From contig JAFGXZ010000313.1 in NCBI GenBank assembly GCA_016936335.1, forward strand, positions 1-15,810: a stretch of 15,810 nucleotides of DNA, read 5' to 3'. This document shows, piece after piece, positions 1 through 7,556 of the stretch (position 1 is its first letter; the number at the start of each line of letters is the position of its first letter). The DNA comes from Fidelibacterota bacterium (GTDB lineage Bacteria; Fidelibacterota; UBA2242). Made by a program: the position numbers and the translations under genes. The notes below the pieces were generated by a model, which did not search any database, was not told the origin of the DNA, and saw nothing but the letters and a program-made list of their open reading frames with translations.

Positions 1-2331
1 GAGGAATACGCCCAACAGTTTCAGGACGATTATCTCAGTGCGGAACACATTCTCCTGGGAATAGTTGACACAGCCAATTCTCAATTGAAATCCGTTCTGA
101 AATCCAGTGGGATCTCCATTGAAACTCTTTTAGCCGCGTTGAAAACAATTCGTGGATCACAAAGTATAAAAGATCAATCTCCTGAAGATAAATACCAGGC
201 ATTGAAACGGTACTGCCGAAATTTGAACGAACTTGCCCGTAAAGGTAAACTTGATCCAGTCATTGGAAGGGAAGAGGAAATCCGCCGGGTGTTACAGGTT
301 CTAGCCAGACGAACAAAAAATAATCCTGTACTGATTGGTGAGCCGGGTGTTGGCAAAACTGCCATTGCGGAAGGATTGGCCTTGCGAATCATTGCCCGTG
401 ATGTTCCCGAGGGAATGCGGGACAAACAGATTCTGGCCTTGGATATGGGAGCTTTGATAGCCGGGGCCAAATTCCGGGGCGAGTTTGAGGATCGTTTGAA
501 ATCAGTAATTCGTGAAATTAGCGAAGCTGAGGGTCAGATAATTCTCTTTATTGATGAAATTCATACCGTGGTTGGAGCCGGTGCAGCGGAAGGTTCACTG
601 GATGCTTCTAACTTGTTGAAACCGGCCCTGGCACGAGGGGAATTGCGTAGCATCGGTGCTACGACGCTGAATGAATATCGGAAATATATAGAGAAGGATA
701 AAGCCCTGGAACGGCGCTTTCAACCGATCCTGATTGAAGAACCGTCACCAGAAGATGCGATCTCCATATTACGTGGAATTAAAGAGCGCTATGAAATTCA
801 TCATGGGATTCGGATCAAGGATGCTGCTTTGGTCGCGGCAGTGGAACTATCTCAGCGTTATATTACGGATAGATTTTTACCCGATAAAGCGATTGATTTG
901 ATTGATGAGGCTGCAAGTCGCTTGCGCCTGGAGATAGATTCACTTCCTGTCGAACTGGATGAAGTGGAGCGTAAAATCAGTCAGTTGGAGATCGAAAGCC
1001 GGGCTTTAGCAAAGGAAAAAGATGTTAAATCTTCCCGGGAACGTCTGAAAACAATCCAACAGGATCTGGCTGAATTGAAGGATAATGCAGCTGTGTTGCG
1101 AGGTCGCTGGCAGTCAGAGAAAAATCATATTACCCGGATTAATGATCTAAAAAAACAGATTGAGGAGACACGCAATTTATCAGAAAAAGCCGAACGGGAA
1201 GGAAATTGGGAACAGGCTGCTCAATTCAAACATGCGAAATTACCGTCTCTGGAAAAGGAATTGGATAACGAAAAAAAAATCCTGGATCAGCAATCCGGCG
1301 AACGATCGTTGTTGAGGGAAGAGGTAACCGAAGAGGATATTGCCGAAATAGTGTCCAAATGGACCCATATTCCTTTATCAAGATTGGTCGAAAGTGAGCG
1401 GCGTAAGTTATTGAATATTGAAGAAAAACTGCATGAGCGAGTGGTGGGGCAGGATGCGGCCATTAAAGCAGTGGCCAATGCGGTTCGCCGGGCCAGAGCC
1501 GGACTGCAGGATGAAAATCGTCCGCTGGCGACGTTTATTTTTACCGGATCGACTGGTGTCGGGAAGACGGAATTGGCTAAAGCGCTGGCCGAATTCCTGT
1601 TTAATGATGAAAATGCCATGATTCGCATCGATATGTCGGAGTACATGGAAAAACATTCAGTCTCACGGTTAATCGGTGCGCCCCCGGGATATGTCGGATA
1701 TGAAGAGGGCGGGCAGTTGACCGAGGCTGTCCGACGTAAACCATACTCAGTTATTCTACTGGATGAAATTGAAAAGGCTCACGATGATGTCTTTAATATA
1801 CTATTGCAGGTGCTCGAAGACGGTCGCCTGACGGACAATAAAGGTCAGGTTGTCAATTTTAAAAATACCATCATCATTATGACATCAAACTTGGGCTCTC
1901 AGACAATTATAAACCAGGCGTCGGGTGTTAATGAAGATAATATAAACATAGTATATGCGACGATTCAGGAAACGGTTTTGACGCAATTACGGGAACATCT
2001 GAAGCCGGAGTTCATGAACCGGATCGATGAAATTGTGGTTTTTACACCACTACTGTCGGCTCAAATAAAAGATATCGTCAAACTGCAATTCCTGCGACTG
2101 TCAAAACGGATAGAGACTATGGGTTATCAAATCAAATTGTCCGAGAAAGCCCAGGCAGAGATTGCGAAAGCCAGCTGGGATCCGATGTATGGTGCCCGGC
2201 CGGTAAAACGAATGATCCAGAAGCATATACTGGATCCACTGTCAGTTGAAATTTTGTCAGGAAAATTCGTTCCGGGTAATAAAATTGTCATTGATAATGT
2301 TGATGGAACAATTCGGTTTCTTAAAAGTTGA
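1..2331 (+). CDS. clpB: ATP-dependent disaggregase ClpB (3' part; 5' end outside window)
   Basis: ClpB is a cytoplasmic hexameric AAA+ chaperone that threads aggregated proteins through its pore with DnaK/DnaJ. The frame is open from base 1 (E-E-Y-A-Q..., then a stretch matching the end of the Clp N-domain, with A-E-H-I-L-L-G), so the gene begins upstream; the TTG at 85 is not a real start. The window shows 776 residues against about 860 usual, so roughly 80 N-terminal residues are missing. Visible in order: NBD1 Walker A G-E-P-G-V-G-K-T-A (about base 340), Walker B I-L-F-I-D-E-I-H (about 541), a charged coiled-coil middle domain (about 940-1320) typical of ClpB rather than ClpA, NBD2 Walker A G-S-T-G-V-G-K-T-E (about 1548), Walker B V-I-L-L-D-E-I-E-K-A-H, and the C-terminal small domain with G-A-R-P-V-K-R. 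The gene looks intact and ends in TGA. ClpC is the main alternative, but the middle domain length favours ClpB. Confidence 0.96.
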   Translation, partial: EEYAQQFQDDYLSAEHILLGIVDTANSQLKSVLKSSGISIETLLAALKTIRGSQSIKDQSPEDKYQALKRYCRNLNELARKGKLDPVIGREEEIRRVLQVLARRTKNNPVLIGEPGVGKTAIAEGLALRIIARDVPEGMRDKQILALDMGALIAGAKFRGEFEDRLKSVIREISEAEGQIILFIDEIHTVVGAGAAEGSLDASNLLKPALARGELRSIGATTLNEYRKYIEKDKALERRFQPILIEEPSPEDAISILRGIKERYEIHHGIRIKDAALVAAVELSQRYITDRFLPDKAIDLIDEAASRLRLEIDSLPVELDEVERKISQLEIESRALAKEKDVKSSRERLKTIQQDLAELKDNAAVLRGRWQSEKNHITRINDLKKQIEETRNLSEKAEREGNWEQAAQFKHAKLPSLEKELDNEKKILDQQSGERSLLREEVTEEDIAEIVSKWTHIPLSRLVESERRKLLNIEEKLHERVVGQDAAIKAVANAVRRARAGLQDENRPLATFIFTGSTGVGKTELAKALAEFLFNDENAMIRIDMSEYMEKHSVSRLIGAPPGYVGYEEGGQLTEAVRRKPYSVILLDEIEKAHDDVFNILLQVLEDGRLTDNKGQVVNFKNTIIIMTSNLGSQTIINQASGVNEDNINIVYATIQETVLTQLREHLKPEFMNRIDEIVVFTPLLSAQIKDIVKLQFLRLSKRIETMGYQIKLSEKAQAEIAKASWDPMYGARPVKRMIQKHILDPLSVEILSGKFVPGNKIVIDNVDGTIRFLKS

Positions 2332-2385
2332 CTGAGTGGAACATTGAACCGGTGCAATTGTATAAATTGAGTTTGGATTTCTGCT

Positions 2386-2415
2386 TTGTATGGACGACAA
2401 AAATAGATATATTAT
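2386..2415 (+). promoter_or_regulatory. Possible sigma70-type promoter for the downstream operon
   Basis: The 132-base gap between clpB and the lipoprotein gene is A/T-rich. It contains TTGTAT (2386-2391) followed after 16 bases by TATATT (2408-2413), or after 18 bases by TATTAT (2410-2415). This is the only gap in the + strand run with a reasonable -35/-10 pair, and it sits just before the first gene of that run. The match is partial and unsupported by conservation. No convincing clpB terminator hairpin is visible in the same gap. Confidence 0.3.
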
Positions 2416-2450
2416 ACGACAATTGAAAAGTCATAAATTGGAATGCTAAA

Positions 2451-2455
2451 GGAGG
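2451..2455 (+). promoter_or_regulatory. Ribosome binding site GGAGG deciding the lipoprotein start
   Basis: A perfect GGAGG lies 8 bases before the ATG at 2464. This places the start there and not at the upstream in-frame ATG at 2443, which would put the Shine-Dalgarno sequence inside the coding region and add seven residues before a clean lipoprotein signal. Confidence 0.85.
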
Positions 2456-2463
2456 TCACAATA

Positions 2464-2967
2464 ATGGGGAAAAAATTAACAATTGCTGTTCCGGTATTAC
2501 TGATGATGATGTTTGTTAATTGTTCGAGGGATTCGGTTAAAACAGCGGAAGCGTATTGGGATTTGGGCAGAGAATCCTTTAATAATAAAAAATTTGAGGA
2601 GTCAATTGCCTATTATCAGAAGTTGGCAAAGCGTTTTCCGCAGGATACGCTGGCTATCCAGGCACTTTTTTCCGTAGCCGAAATTTATAAAAACAATCTG
2701 AAAGATTTTTCTAAATCTATTGATTCTTACAACCAGATTTTAAACCAATTTTCTACAGATCCGAAAACACCAAATGCCAGTTTTATGATCGGCTATATAT
2801 ATGCCAACGACTTGAATGATTATGACAAAGCCAAGGCCAGTTATGAGAAATTTATCGAACTTTTTCCCGAGCACATGCTGGTTCCTTCGGCTAAATGGGA
2901 AATTGAGAATCTGGGAAAGTCTCTGGATGAGATACCACAACTGCAGTCAATTACCAAGGGACAGTAA
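2464..2967 (+). CDS. TPR lipoprotein, BamD/YbgF-like tetratricopeptide protein
   Basis: The protein is 167 residues. It begins with a basic-hydrophobic signal (M-G-K-K-L-T followed by V-L-L-M-M-M-F) ending at Cys20 in F-V-N-C, read as a lipobox although Asn at -1 is not canonical. The rest is helical repeats with TPR spacing: A-Y-W-D-L-G-x-x-S-F-N-N-K-K-F-E-E-S-I-A-Y-Y, then S-V-A-E-I-Y-K-N-N, then M-I-G-Y-I-Y-A-N-D. These resemble the outer-membrane TPR proteins BamD and CpoB/YbgF. A scaffolding role at the inner or outer membrane is inferred. It stands 18 bases before the moxR-like gene, so it is probably the first gene of that operon. It is too short to be a complete BamD, and no specific partner can be named. 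Confidence 0.8.
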   Translation: MGKKLTIAVPVLLMMMFVNCSRDSVKTAEAYWDLGRESFNNKKFEESIAYYQKLAKRFPQDTLAIQALFSVAEIYKNNLKDFSKSIDSYNQILNQFSTDPKTPNASFMIGYIYANDLNDYDKAKASYEKFIELFPEHMLVPSAKWEIENLGKSLDEIPQLQSITKGQ

Positions 2968-2985
2968 ATTAACTGGGGTGAGAGA

Positions 2986-3978
2986 ATGAGTTTCAATCTT
3001 TCGGAGTTAAACCAAAAAATACAAAAAGAGAGCGCTTTCGTTCATGCCTTAAAACAGGAAATGGGCAAAGTGATTGTTGGCCAGGATTTGATGATAGAGC
3101 GGCTTTTAATCGGATTGCTATGTAATGGGCATATTCTGCTTGAAGGTGTACCCGGTCTGGCTAAATCACTGACAGTCAGTACGCTGGCTAAAATCATCAA
3201 TACATCTTTTCGGAGAATCCAATTTACACCGGATTTGCTGCCCGCAGACTTGATCGGTACCATGATTTATAACCAGCAGAAGGGTGATTTCGAGACCAAA
3301 AAAGGGCCGATTTTCAGCAATATTATTCTGGCCGATGAAATTAACCGGTCACCAGCGAAAGTCCAGTCGGCATTGTTGGAATCGATGCAGGAACGACAGG
3401 TCAGTATCGGTGATAAAACCCATAAATTGGATGATCCCTTTCTGGTACTGGCAACTCAAAATCCGATTGAACAGGAAGGTACGTATCCGTTGCCGGAAGC
3501 CCAGGTGGACCGTTTCATGCTGAAGGTTATTCTGAATTATCCCAATAAGGAAGAAGAACTGCAGATTATCAAGCGCATGGCCCATTCCGACACGTATATT
3601 GACGTTCAGCAATTAATCAGTCCTGATGACATTATCCGGGCGCGGAAAGTGGTTGATGAGATCTATATCGATGAGAAAATCCATAAATATATAGTAGATA
3701 TTGTCTTTGCCACGCGTGAACCGGAAAGCTACAATTTAGCCGATTTAAAAGACCTGATTCATATCGGAGCATCGCCAAGAGCCTCGATATTTTTGACAAT
3801 GGCCGGAAAAGCCAAGGCATTCATTGAGGGCAGAGGCTATGTGACACCTGAAGATGTACGGGATGTGATGTGGGATATTCTCCGACATCGGATTATTCTA
3901 ACCTTTGAGGCAGAAGCAGAAGAGGTGACGGTAGAACAGATAATCCGTCGTATCATTGATTCGGTAGAAGTTCCGTAG
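2986..3978 (+). CDS. MoxR-family AAA+ ATPase
   Basis: MoxR ATPases are cytoplasmic chaperone-like AAA+ proteins, generally encoded next to DUF58/VWA proteins and thought to help activate or assemble envelope or metal-dependent complexes. The 330 residues match the usual MoxR size. Visible motifs: Walker A G-V-P-G-L-A-K-S (residues 54-61), Walker B I-I-L-A-D-E (113-118) followed by I-N-R-S-P, sensor 1 A-T-Q-N-P (156-160), and R-F-M-L-K after the P-E-A-Q-D segment, all characteristic of the family. G-A-S-P-R-A near the C-terminus is the sensor 2 region. The ATG follows a G-rich GGGGTGAG site at about 2975. The DUF58 partner lies 84 bases downstream. The MoxR assignment is firm; the client is unknown. 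Confidence 0.95.
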   Translation: MSFNLSELNQKIQKESAFVHALKQEMGKVIVGQDLMIERLLIGLLCNGHILLEGVPGLAKSLTVSTLAKIINTSFRRIQFTPDLLPADLIGTMIYNQQKGDFETKKGPIFSNIILADEINRSPAKVQSALLESMQERQVSIGDKTHKLDDPFLVLATQNPIEQEGTYPLPEAQVDRFMLKVILNYPNKEEELQIIKRMAHSDTYIDVQQLISPDDIIRARKVVDEIYIDEKIHKYIVDIVFATREPESYNLADLKDLIHIGASPRASIFLTMAGKAKAFIEGRGYVTPEDVRDVMWDILRHRIILTFEAEAEEVTVEQIIRRIIDSVEVP

Positions 3979-4062
3979 TAATTATCACATTACTCGATTA
4001 ATTTGCAGTCAGATAACGTAAGCCGGCAATGAATTTTACATGGTCTGAGCGAATGAATTGAT
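3979..4062 (+). other. 84-base intergenic spacer in the operon
   Basis: This is the largest gap inside the + strand run after 2464. I see no strong promoter, no hairpin with a T-tract, and only a weak ribosome binding site before the ATG at 4063. Translation of the DUF58 gene may therefore be weaker than that of moxR, but this is inference. Confidence 0.4.
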
Positions 4063-4941
4063 ATGATACCAAAAGAGATTCTTAAAAAAGTCCGTTATAT
4101 AGAATTACACACAAGACATCTGGTTAATGATGTTTTCAGTGGGGAATACCATTCAGTGTTTAAGGGTCAGGGTATGGAATTCGCCGAGGTTCGGGAGTAT
4201 CAGTACGGTGATGATATTCGTACTATTGACTGGAATGTCACTGCTCGTTACAACCATCCCTTTGTCAAAATTCATGAAGAAGAGCGTGAACTGAATGTCA
4301 TGCTGGTTGTGGACGCGTCAAAATCCGGTGCCTTTGGTTCAAAGGAAAAGTTCAAAAGCGAAATTGCTGCAGAAATTTGTGCATTGCTGGCGTTTTCAGC
4401 CATAAAGAATAATGACAAAGTCGGCTTGCTGGTTTTTACCGATAAAGTCGAGAAATATATCCCGCCTCATAAAGGCCGGGGGCATGTTTTGCGTGTAATC
4501 CGGGAACTGCTTTACTTCAAACCTGAATCGACCAGGACGAATATTACCAATGGTCTGGAGTACCTACTGAAAGGGCTCAAACGCCGATCTATTGTGTTTG
4601 TCGTTTCAGATTTTGAAGATGAGAATTTCATGAAACCGCTTCGCGTTTTGAATCAGAAACATGATGTGGTTGCGATACAGATGCTGGATAAACGGGAACG
4701 GGAACTTCCGCCGGTTGGTCTTGTTAAAATGCGGGATGCGGAAACCGGTGAGGAAATCTGGGTGAATACACTGGATCGGAATTTTACGAAATTGTACTCG
4801 GAATATATTGGTGAGAAATGGCAGAAATTTTCAAAGGAAACCAAAGCCATGAATCTTGATCTGGTACAAATCGATGCCGGTGAATCCTATATCGAGCCGC
4901 TGGTGCGGTTTTTCAAAATGCGGGAGAGGAGATATCGCTAA
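4063..4941 (+). CDS. DUF58 domain protein (VWA-like partner of MoxR)
   Basis: The protein has 292 residues. The N-terminal part carries the DUF58 hallmark: G-E-Y-H-S-V-F-K-G-Q-G-M-E-F, then V-R-E-Y-Q-Y-G-D-D-I-R-T-I-D-W-N-V-T-A-R (residues 26-61). It is followed by a von Willebrand A-like fold with a MIDAS-type D-A-S-K-S (Asp84, Ser86, Ser88), suggesting metal-dependent binding of a partner. There is no signal peptide or membrane segment, so it is probably cytoplasmic. DUF58 proteins are almost always adjacent to MoxR, as here, and are presumed to be its adaptor or client. It lies 3 bases upstream of the BatD-like gene. The start is the first ATG of the frame but has a poor ribosome binding site. 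Confidence 0.93.
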   Translation: MIPKEILKKVRYIELHTRHLVNDVFSGEYHSVFKGQGMEFAEVREYQYGDDIRTIDWNVTARYNHPFVKIHEEERELNVMLVVDASKSGAFGSKEKFKSEIAAEICALLAFSAIKNNDKVGLLVFTDKVEKYIPPHKGRGHVLRVIRELLYFKPESTRTNITNGLEYLLKGLKRRSIVFVVSDFEDENFMKPLRVLNQKHDVVAIQMLDKRERELPPVGLVKMRDAETGEEIWVNTLDRNFTKLYSEYIGEKWQKFSKETKAMNLDLVQIDAGESYIEPLVRFFKMRERRYR

Positions 4942-4944
4942 ATA

Positions 4945-5904
4945 TTGTTAAGGGAAGCATTTTTTAGAACTGGTCAAATTTTAATAGTTTCTCTATTCTC
5001 GATTGTTAGTATCAATGCTGAACCGTTATCGGTTACTCTTGAATCTTCCGTAGATACAACAATTGCCACCATCGGCGACCGGATTCATCTAAATGTCACG
5101 ATGCAGTATCCTAATGGTATCCGTTTTGATCTCCCGGAGCTGAACGAAAAATTGGGCACATGGGATATTCTGAACCAGATAATTTCAGAACCGAAGAAAG
5201 TCAAAGGTGGTTTTCAGCAGAATTGGTCTCTGGAATTGACGGTTTTTGATACCGGGAAGGTCGTTGTGCCAGTTGTAGAATTGCAGGCAGTAGATATTTC
5301 CGATTCAACCCAATCGTTGCTTTTCCAGACAGACGAATTTGTTGTAGATGTCATTTCCGTACTTCCGCCGGGTACTACCGAACCGAAGGATATCAAACCG
5401 CCATTTGCAATCCGGAAAATCATACCATGGTCGCTTATTATTTTCGGGTTACTAATAGTTGCCATTCTGTTTGGCTGGTGGATTTATTATCGCCGGTGGA
5501 AGCAACAACAACCGACCGTGCCACTGGACGAGCATTACCTGGAAGCGCCGCATGTGACGGCTTTTCGAAAGTTAGATGAGTTAAAATCCCATCTGTATAA
5601 AACCGAAGATGAAATCCGACAGTTTTATTTTCAATTGTCCGAAATCGTGCGAGAGTACCTGGAACGACGTTTTTTTATCAAAGCCCTTGAAATGACTACT
5701 CGTGAAATCATGGAATCTGTCACCGAAACAGATATTGGACCCGGGATAGATACAGAATACAAAACCCTTTTCGACGGGTTGGATTTGGTGAAATTTGCCA
5801 AAATGATACCCGCTGTGGAAGAGATGATTACTTACTGGGATTTAGCTTATAATTGTATCGATAAAACCAAACGTGAACCCTTTCTAAACAGGAGGTCATC
5901 GTGA
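4945..5904 (+). CDS. BatD/DUF4381-like membrane protein
   Basis: The protein has 319 residues and a TTG start, three bases after the previous stop; GAGAGGAG at about 4923-4930 is a plausible ribosome binding site. A signal peptide (residues 1-25, cleavage after S-I-N-A) leads to an extracytoplasmic beta-rich domain (about 26-155; G-D-R-I-H-L-N-V-T is typical of BatD repeats). A single transmembrane helix follows (about 160-181), then a cytoplasmic helical tail with E-I-R-Q-F-Y-F-Q-L-S-E-I-V-R-E-Y-L-E-R-R-F, recurrent in BatD and DUF4381 proteins. In MoxR-DUF58 clusters such a protein usually precedes the VWA proteins BatA/BatB; those are absent here and ABC genes follow instead. The stop overlaps the next start by four bases (GTGA), implying translational coupling. 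Family assignment is by architecture and context. Confidence 0.8.
   Translation: MLREAFFRTGQILIVSLFSIVSINAEPLSVTLESSVDTTIATIGDRIHLNVTMQYPNGIRFDLPELNEKLGTWDILNQIISEPKKVKGGFQQNWSLELTVFDTGKVVVPVVELQAVDISDSTQSLLFQTDEFVVDVISVLPPGTTEPKDIKPPFAIRKIIPWSLIIFGLLIVAILFGWWIYYRRWKQQQPTVPLDEHYLEAPHVTAFRKLDELKSHLYKTEDEIRQFYFQLSEIVREYLERRFFIKALEMTTREIMESVTETDIGPGIDTEYKTLFDGLDLVKFAKMIPAVEEMITYWDLAYNCIDKTKREPFLNRRSS
5891..5895 (+). promoter_or_regulatory. Ribosome binding site GGAGG for the GTG start at 5901
   Basis: GGAGG lies 5 bases before GTG at 5901, inside the end of the BatD-like gene. It supports GTG as the real start of the first ABC ATPase and the GTGA overlap. Confidence 0.85.
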
Positions 5905-6848
5905 TTGAAGTACGAAATCTGGTGAAACACTACGGGGATGTCAAAGCCGTTGAAGACGTCTCCTTTTCGGTTGCAAACGGCGAAATTCTGGGATTTTTGG
6001 GTCCCAACGGCGCCGGAAAAACGACGACCCTGAAAGTCATTACCGGGTATCTGTCACCCACGTCTGGAAATGTTTTCGTGGATGATATCAATGTTCTGGA
6101 TGATTCAATGGAAATTCGTAAAATGATCGGCTATCTGCCGGAAATGAATCCATTGTATCATGATATGCAGGTATATGATTTTCTTGAATTCGTCGCCCGG
6201 GCCAGAGAGATTGACAAGACCATTTTCCGGTCACGTCTGAATGAAGTCATTGAGTTGTGCGGACTGAGGGGCGTTGTCCACAAAAACATCAATGAACTGA
6301 GTAAGGGTTACTGTCAGCGGGTCGGGCTGGCGCAGGCGATTATCCATGATCCGAAAATCCTGATCCTGGATGAACCGACTTCGGGCCTTGATCCAAATCA
6401 GATTGTCGAGATCAGGAAACTAATCCGTAATCTCGGGAAAGAGAAAACCGTAATCATTTCCAGCCATATTCTGCAGGAAATGCAGGCTACGGCAGACCGG
6501 ATGATAATTATCAACAAAGGTGAAATTGTCGCCAATGGTACGGTTGAGGAACTGATGAGCGATTTTAAAGGAAAAACCCGGCTGACCCTGGAATTGAAGA
6601 ATGCCACTGAAGAATCGGTCAAAAAGGTACAATCTTTTCAGGACAGCATCCTGTTATCGCACTATGAAGTAAAAGGTGACAATATCACTGCCGTTCTGGA
6701 ATTTCCCAATGAAATCGATCCCCGGGAAGACATTTTCAAGCATGCGGTAAAAAGTAAATGGACCATACTGGAAATGAGCCGACACAAGACAAGCCTTGAG
6801 GATGTATTCCGGAATCTTACGATTGAAGGAGGCAACAATGCGAAATAA
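5901..6848 (+). CDS. ABC transporter ATPase, GldA-like (module 1)
   Basis: The 315-residue protein is a nucleotide-binding subunit that would power the permease encoded next. Walker A G-P-N-G-A-G-K-T-T (residues 34-42), G-Y-L-P-E region (78-81), signature L-S-K-G-Y-C-Q-R-V (133-141), Walker B I-L-I-L-D-E-P (153-159) and the switch His189 (S-S-H-I) are all present, so it should be an active ATPase. The C-terminal extension of about 100 residues is typical of ABC-2/GldA-type ATPases. GldA works with GldF and GldG in Bacteroidota gliding; the same gene order follows here, but gliding itself cannot be claimed. The 3' end overlaps the permease start by 11 bases. Confidence 0.93.
   Translation: MIEVRNLVKHYGDVKAVEDVSFSVANGEILGFLGPNGAGKTTTLKVITGYLSPTSGNVFVDDINVLDDSMEIRKMIGYLPEMNPLYHDMQVYDFLEFVARAREIDKTIFRSRLNEVIELCGLRGVVHKNINELSKGYCQRVGLAQAIIHDPKILILDEPTSGLDPNQIVEIRKLIRNLGKEKTVIISSHILQEMQATADRMIIINKGEIVANGTVEELMSDFKGKTRLTLELKNATEESVKKVQSFQDSILLSHYEVKGDNITAVLEFPNEIDPREDIFKHAVKSKWTILEMSRHKTSLEDVFRNLTIEGGNNAK
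6826..6832 (+). promoter_or_regulatory. Ribosome binding site AAGGAGG deciding the permease start
   Basis: AAGGAGG ends 5 bases before the ATG at 6838. It places the permease start there instead of at the upstream in-frame ATG at 6796, which lies deep inside the ATPase gene. Confidence 0.85.
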
Positions 6849-7554
6849 TTACACAATTCTGTACCGGAAAGAGGTCTCATCCTTTTTTAATAGTCCGGTT
6901 GCCTATATCACACTGGTTGTTTTTCTGCTGATCAATGCCTGGTTCGCCATGAGCACCTTTTTCCTGATCAATGAATCCGATCTGCGAACACTGTTTTCCA
7001 TTGTACCCATTGTCTACCTGTTCTTTGTACCGGCGATTACCATGAGTCTGATTGCCAAGGAAAAAAACACGGGAACCATGGAGTTTATTACAACCTTACC
7101 TTTTTCTGATGGCGATATCATCGTGGCAAAATTCCTGGCGGCCCTCACATTGGTCGGTGCGGCCCTGGCATTTACACTGGTACATCTGATTACATTGCTG
7201 ATAATCGGCAATAATATCGATATCGGTGCACTCATGTCCGGGTATCTGGGCTTGTTGCTGGCAGGTGCGGCATACACGGCAATCGGGACTTTCGGTAGTA
7301 CTGTCACAGATAATCAGATTACCGCATTTCTGATTAGTTTTATGATAATCTTTATCTTTTTTATCCTCGATAAAATTCTGATTTTTGTGCCTGGATTTCT
7401 GGGATCTATTTTTCAGTTTCTGAGTATCGATTATCATTTGAGTAATATCTCAAGAGGAGTGATCGATTCCAGAAACCTGATTTATTTTGGCTCACTAATT
7501 ACCTTTTTCCTGCTGGTGAGTATTCGAACTCTGGAAATGAGGAAATGGAGGTAG
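6838..7554 (+). CDS. ABC-2 type permease, GldF-like (module 1)
   Basis: The protein has 238 residues and about six hydrophobic helices. The N-terminus (M-R-N-N-Y-T, then K-E-V-S-S-F-F-N-S-P-V-A-Y) is the standard opening of GldF-like permeases. After the second helix comes M-S-L-I-A-K-E-K-N-T-G-T-M-E-F, the coupling segment that contacts the ATPase. It would form the membrane channel with the preceding ATPase. The start overlaps the ATPase gene by 11 bases, and the end overlaps the ribosome binding site of the GldG-like gene. The module 2 paralogue starts at 10665. Substrate unknown. Confidence 0.9.
   Translation: MRNNYTILYRKEVSSFFNSPVAYITLVVFLLINAWFAMSTFFLINESDLRTLFSIVPIVYLFFVPAITMSLIAKEKNTGTMEFITTLPFSDGDIIVAKFLAALTLVGAALAFTLVHLITLLIIGNNIDIGALMSGYLGLLLAGAAYTAIGTFGSTVTDNQITAFLISFMIIFIFFILDKILIFVPGFLGSIFQFLSIDYHLSNISRGVIDSRNLIYFGSLITFFLLVSIRTLEMRKWR
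7547..7551 (+). promoter_or_regulatory. Ribosome binding site GGAGG deciding the GldG-like start
   Basis: GGAGG lies 5 bases before the ATG at 7557. The alternative ATG at 7545 overlaps the Shine-Dalgarno sequence itself, so 7557 is preferred. Confidence 0.8.
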
Positions 7555-7556
7555 AT

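Noticed and set aside
1287..1656. Antisense open frames within clpB
   Set aside because: They mirror the strongly constrained ClpB frame and have no family features or ribosome binding sites.
2332..2463. tRNA, small RNA or terminator after clpB
   Set aside because: No cloverleaf and no stable GC hairpin with a T-tract could be found.
7096..7437. Antisense open frame within the module 1 permease
   Set aside because: Shadow of a membrane-protein gene, with Cys/Gln-rich low-complexity translation and no start signals.
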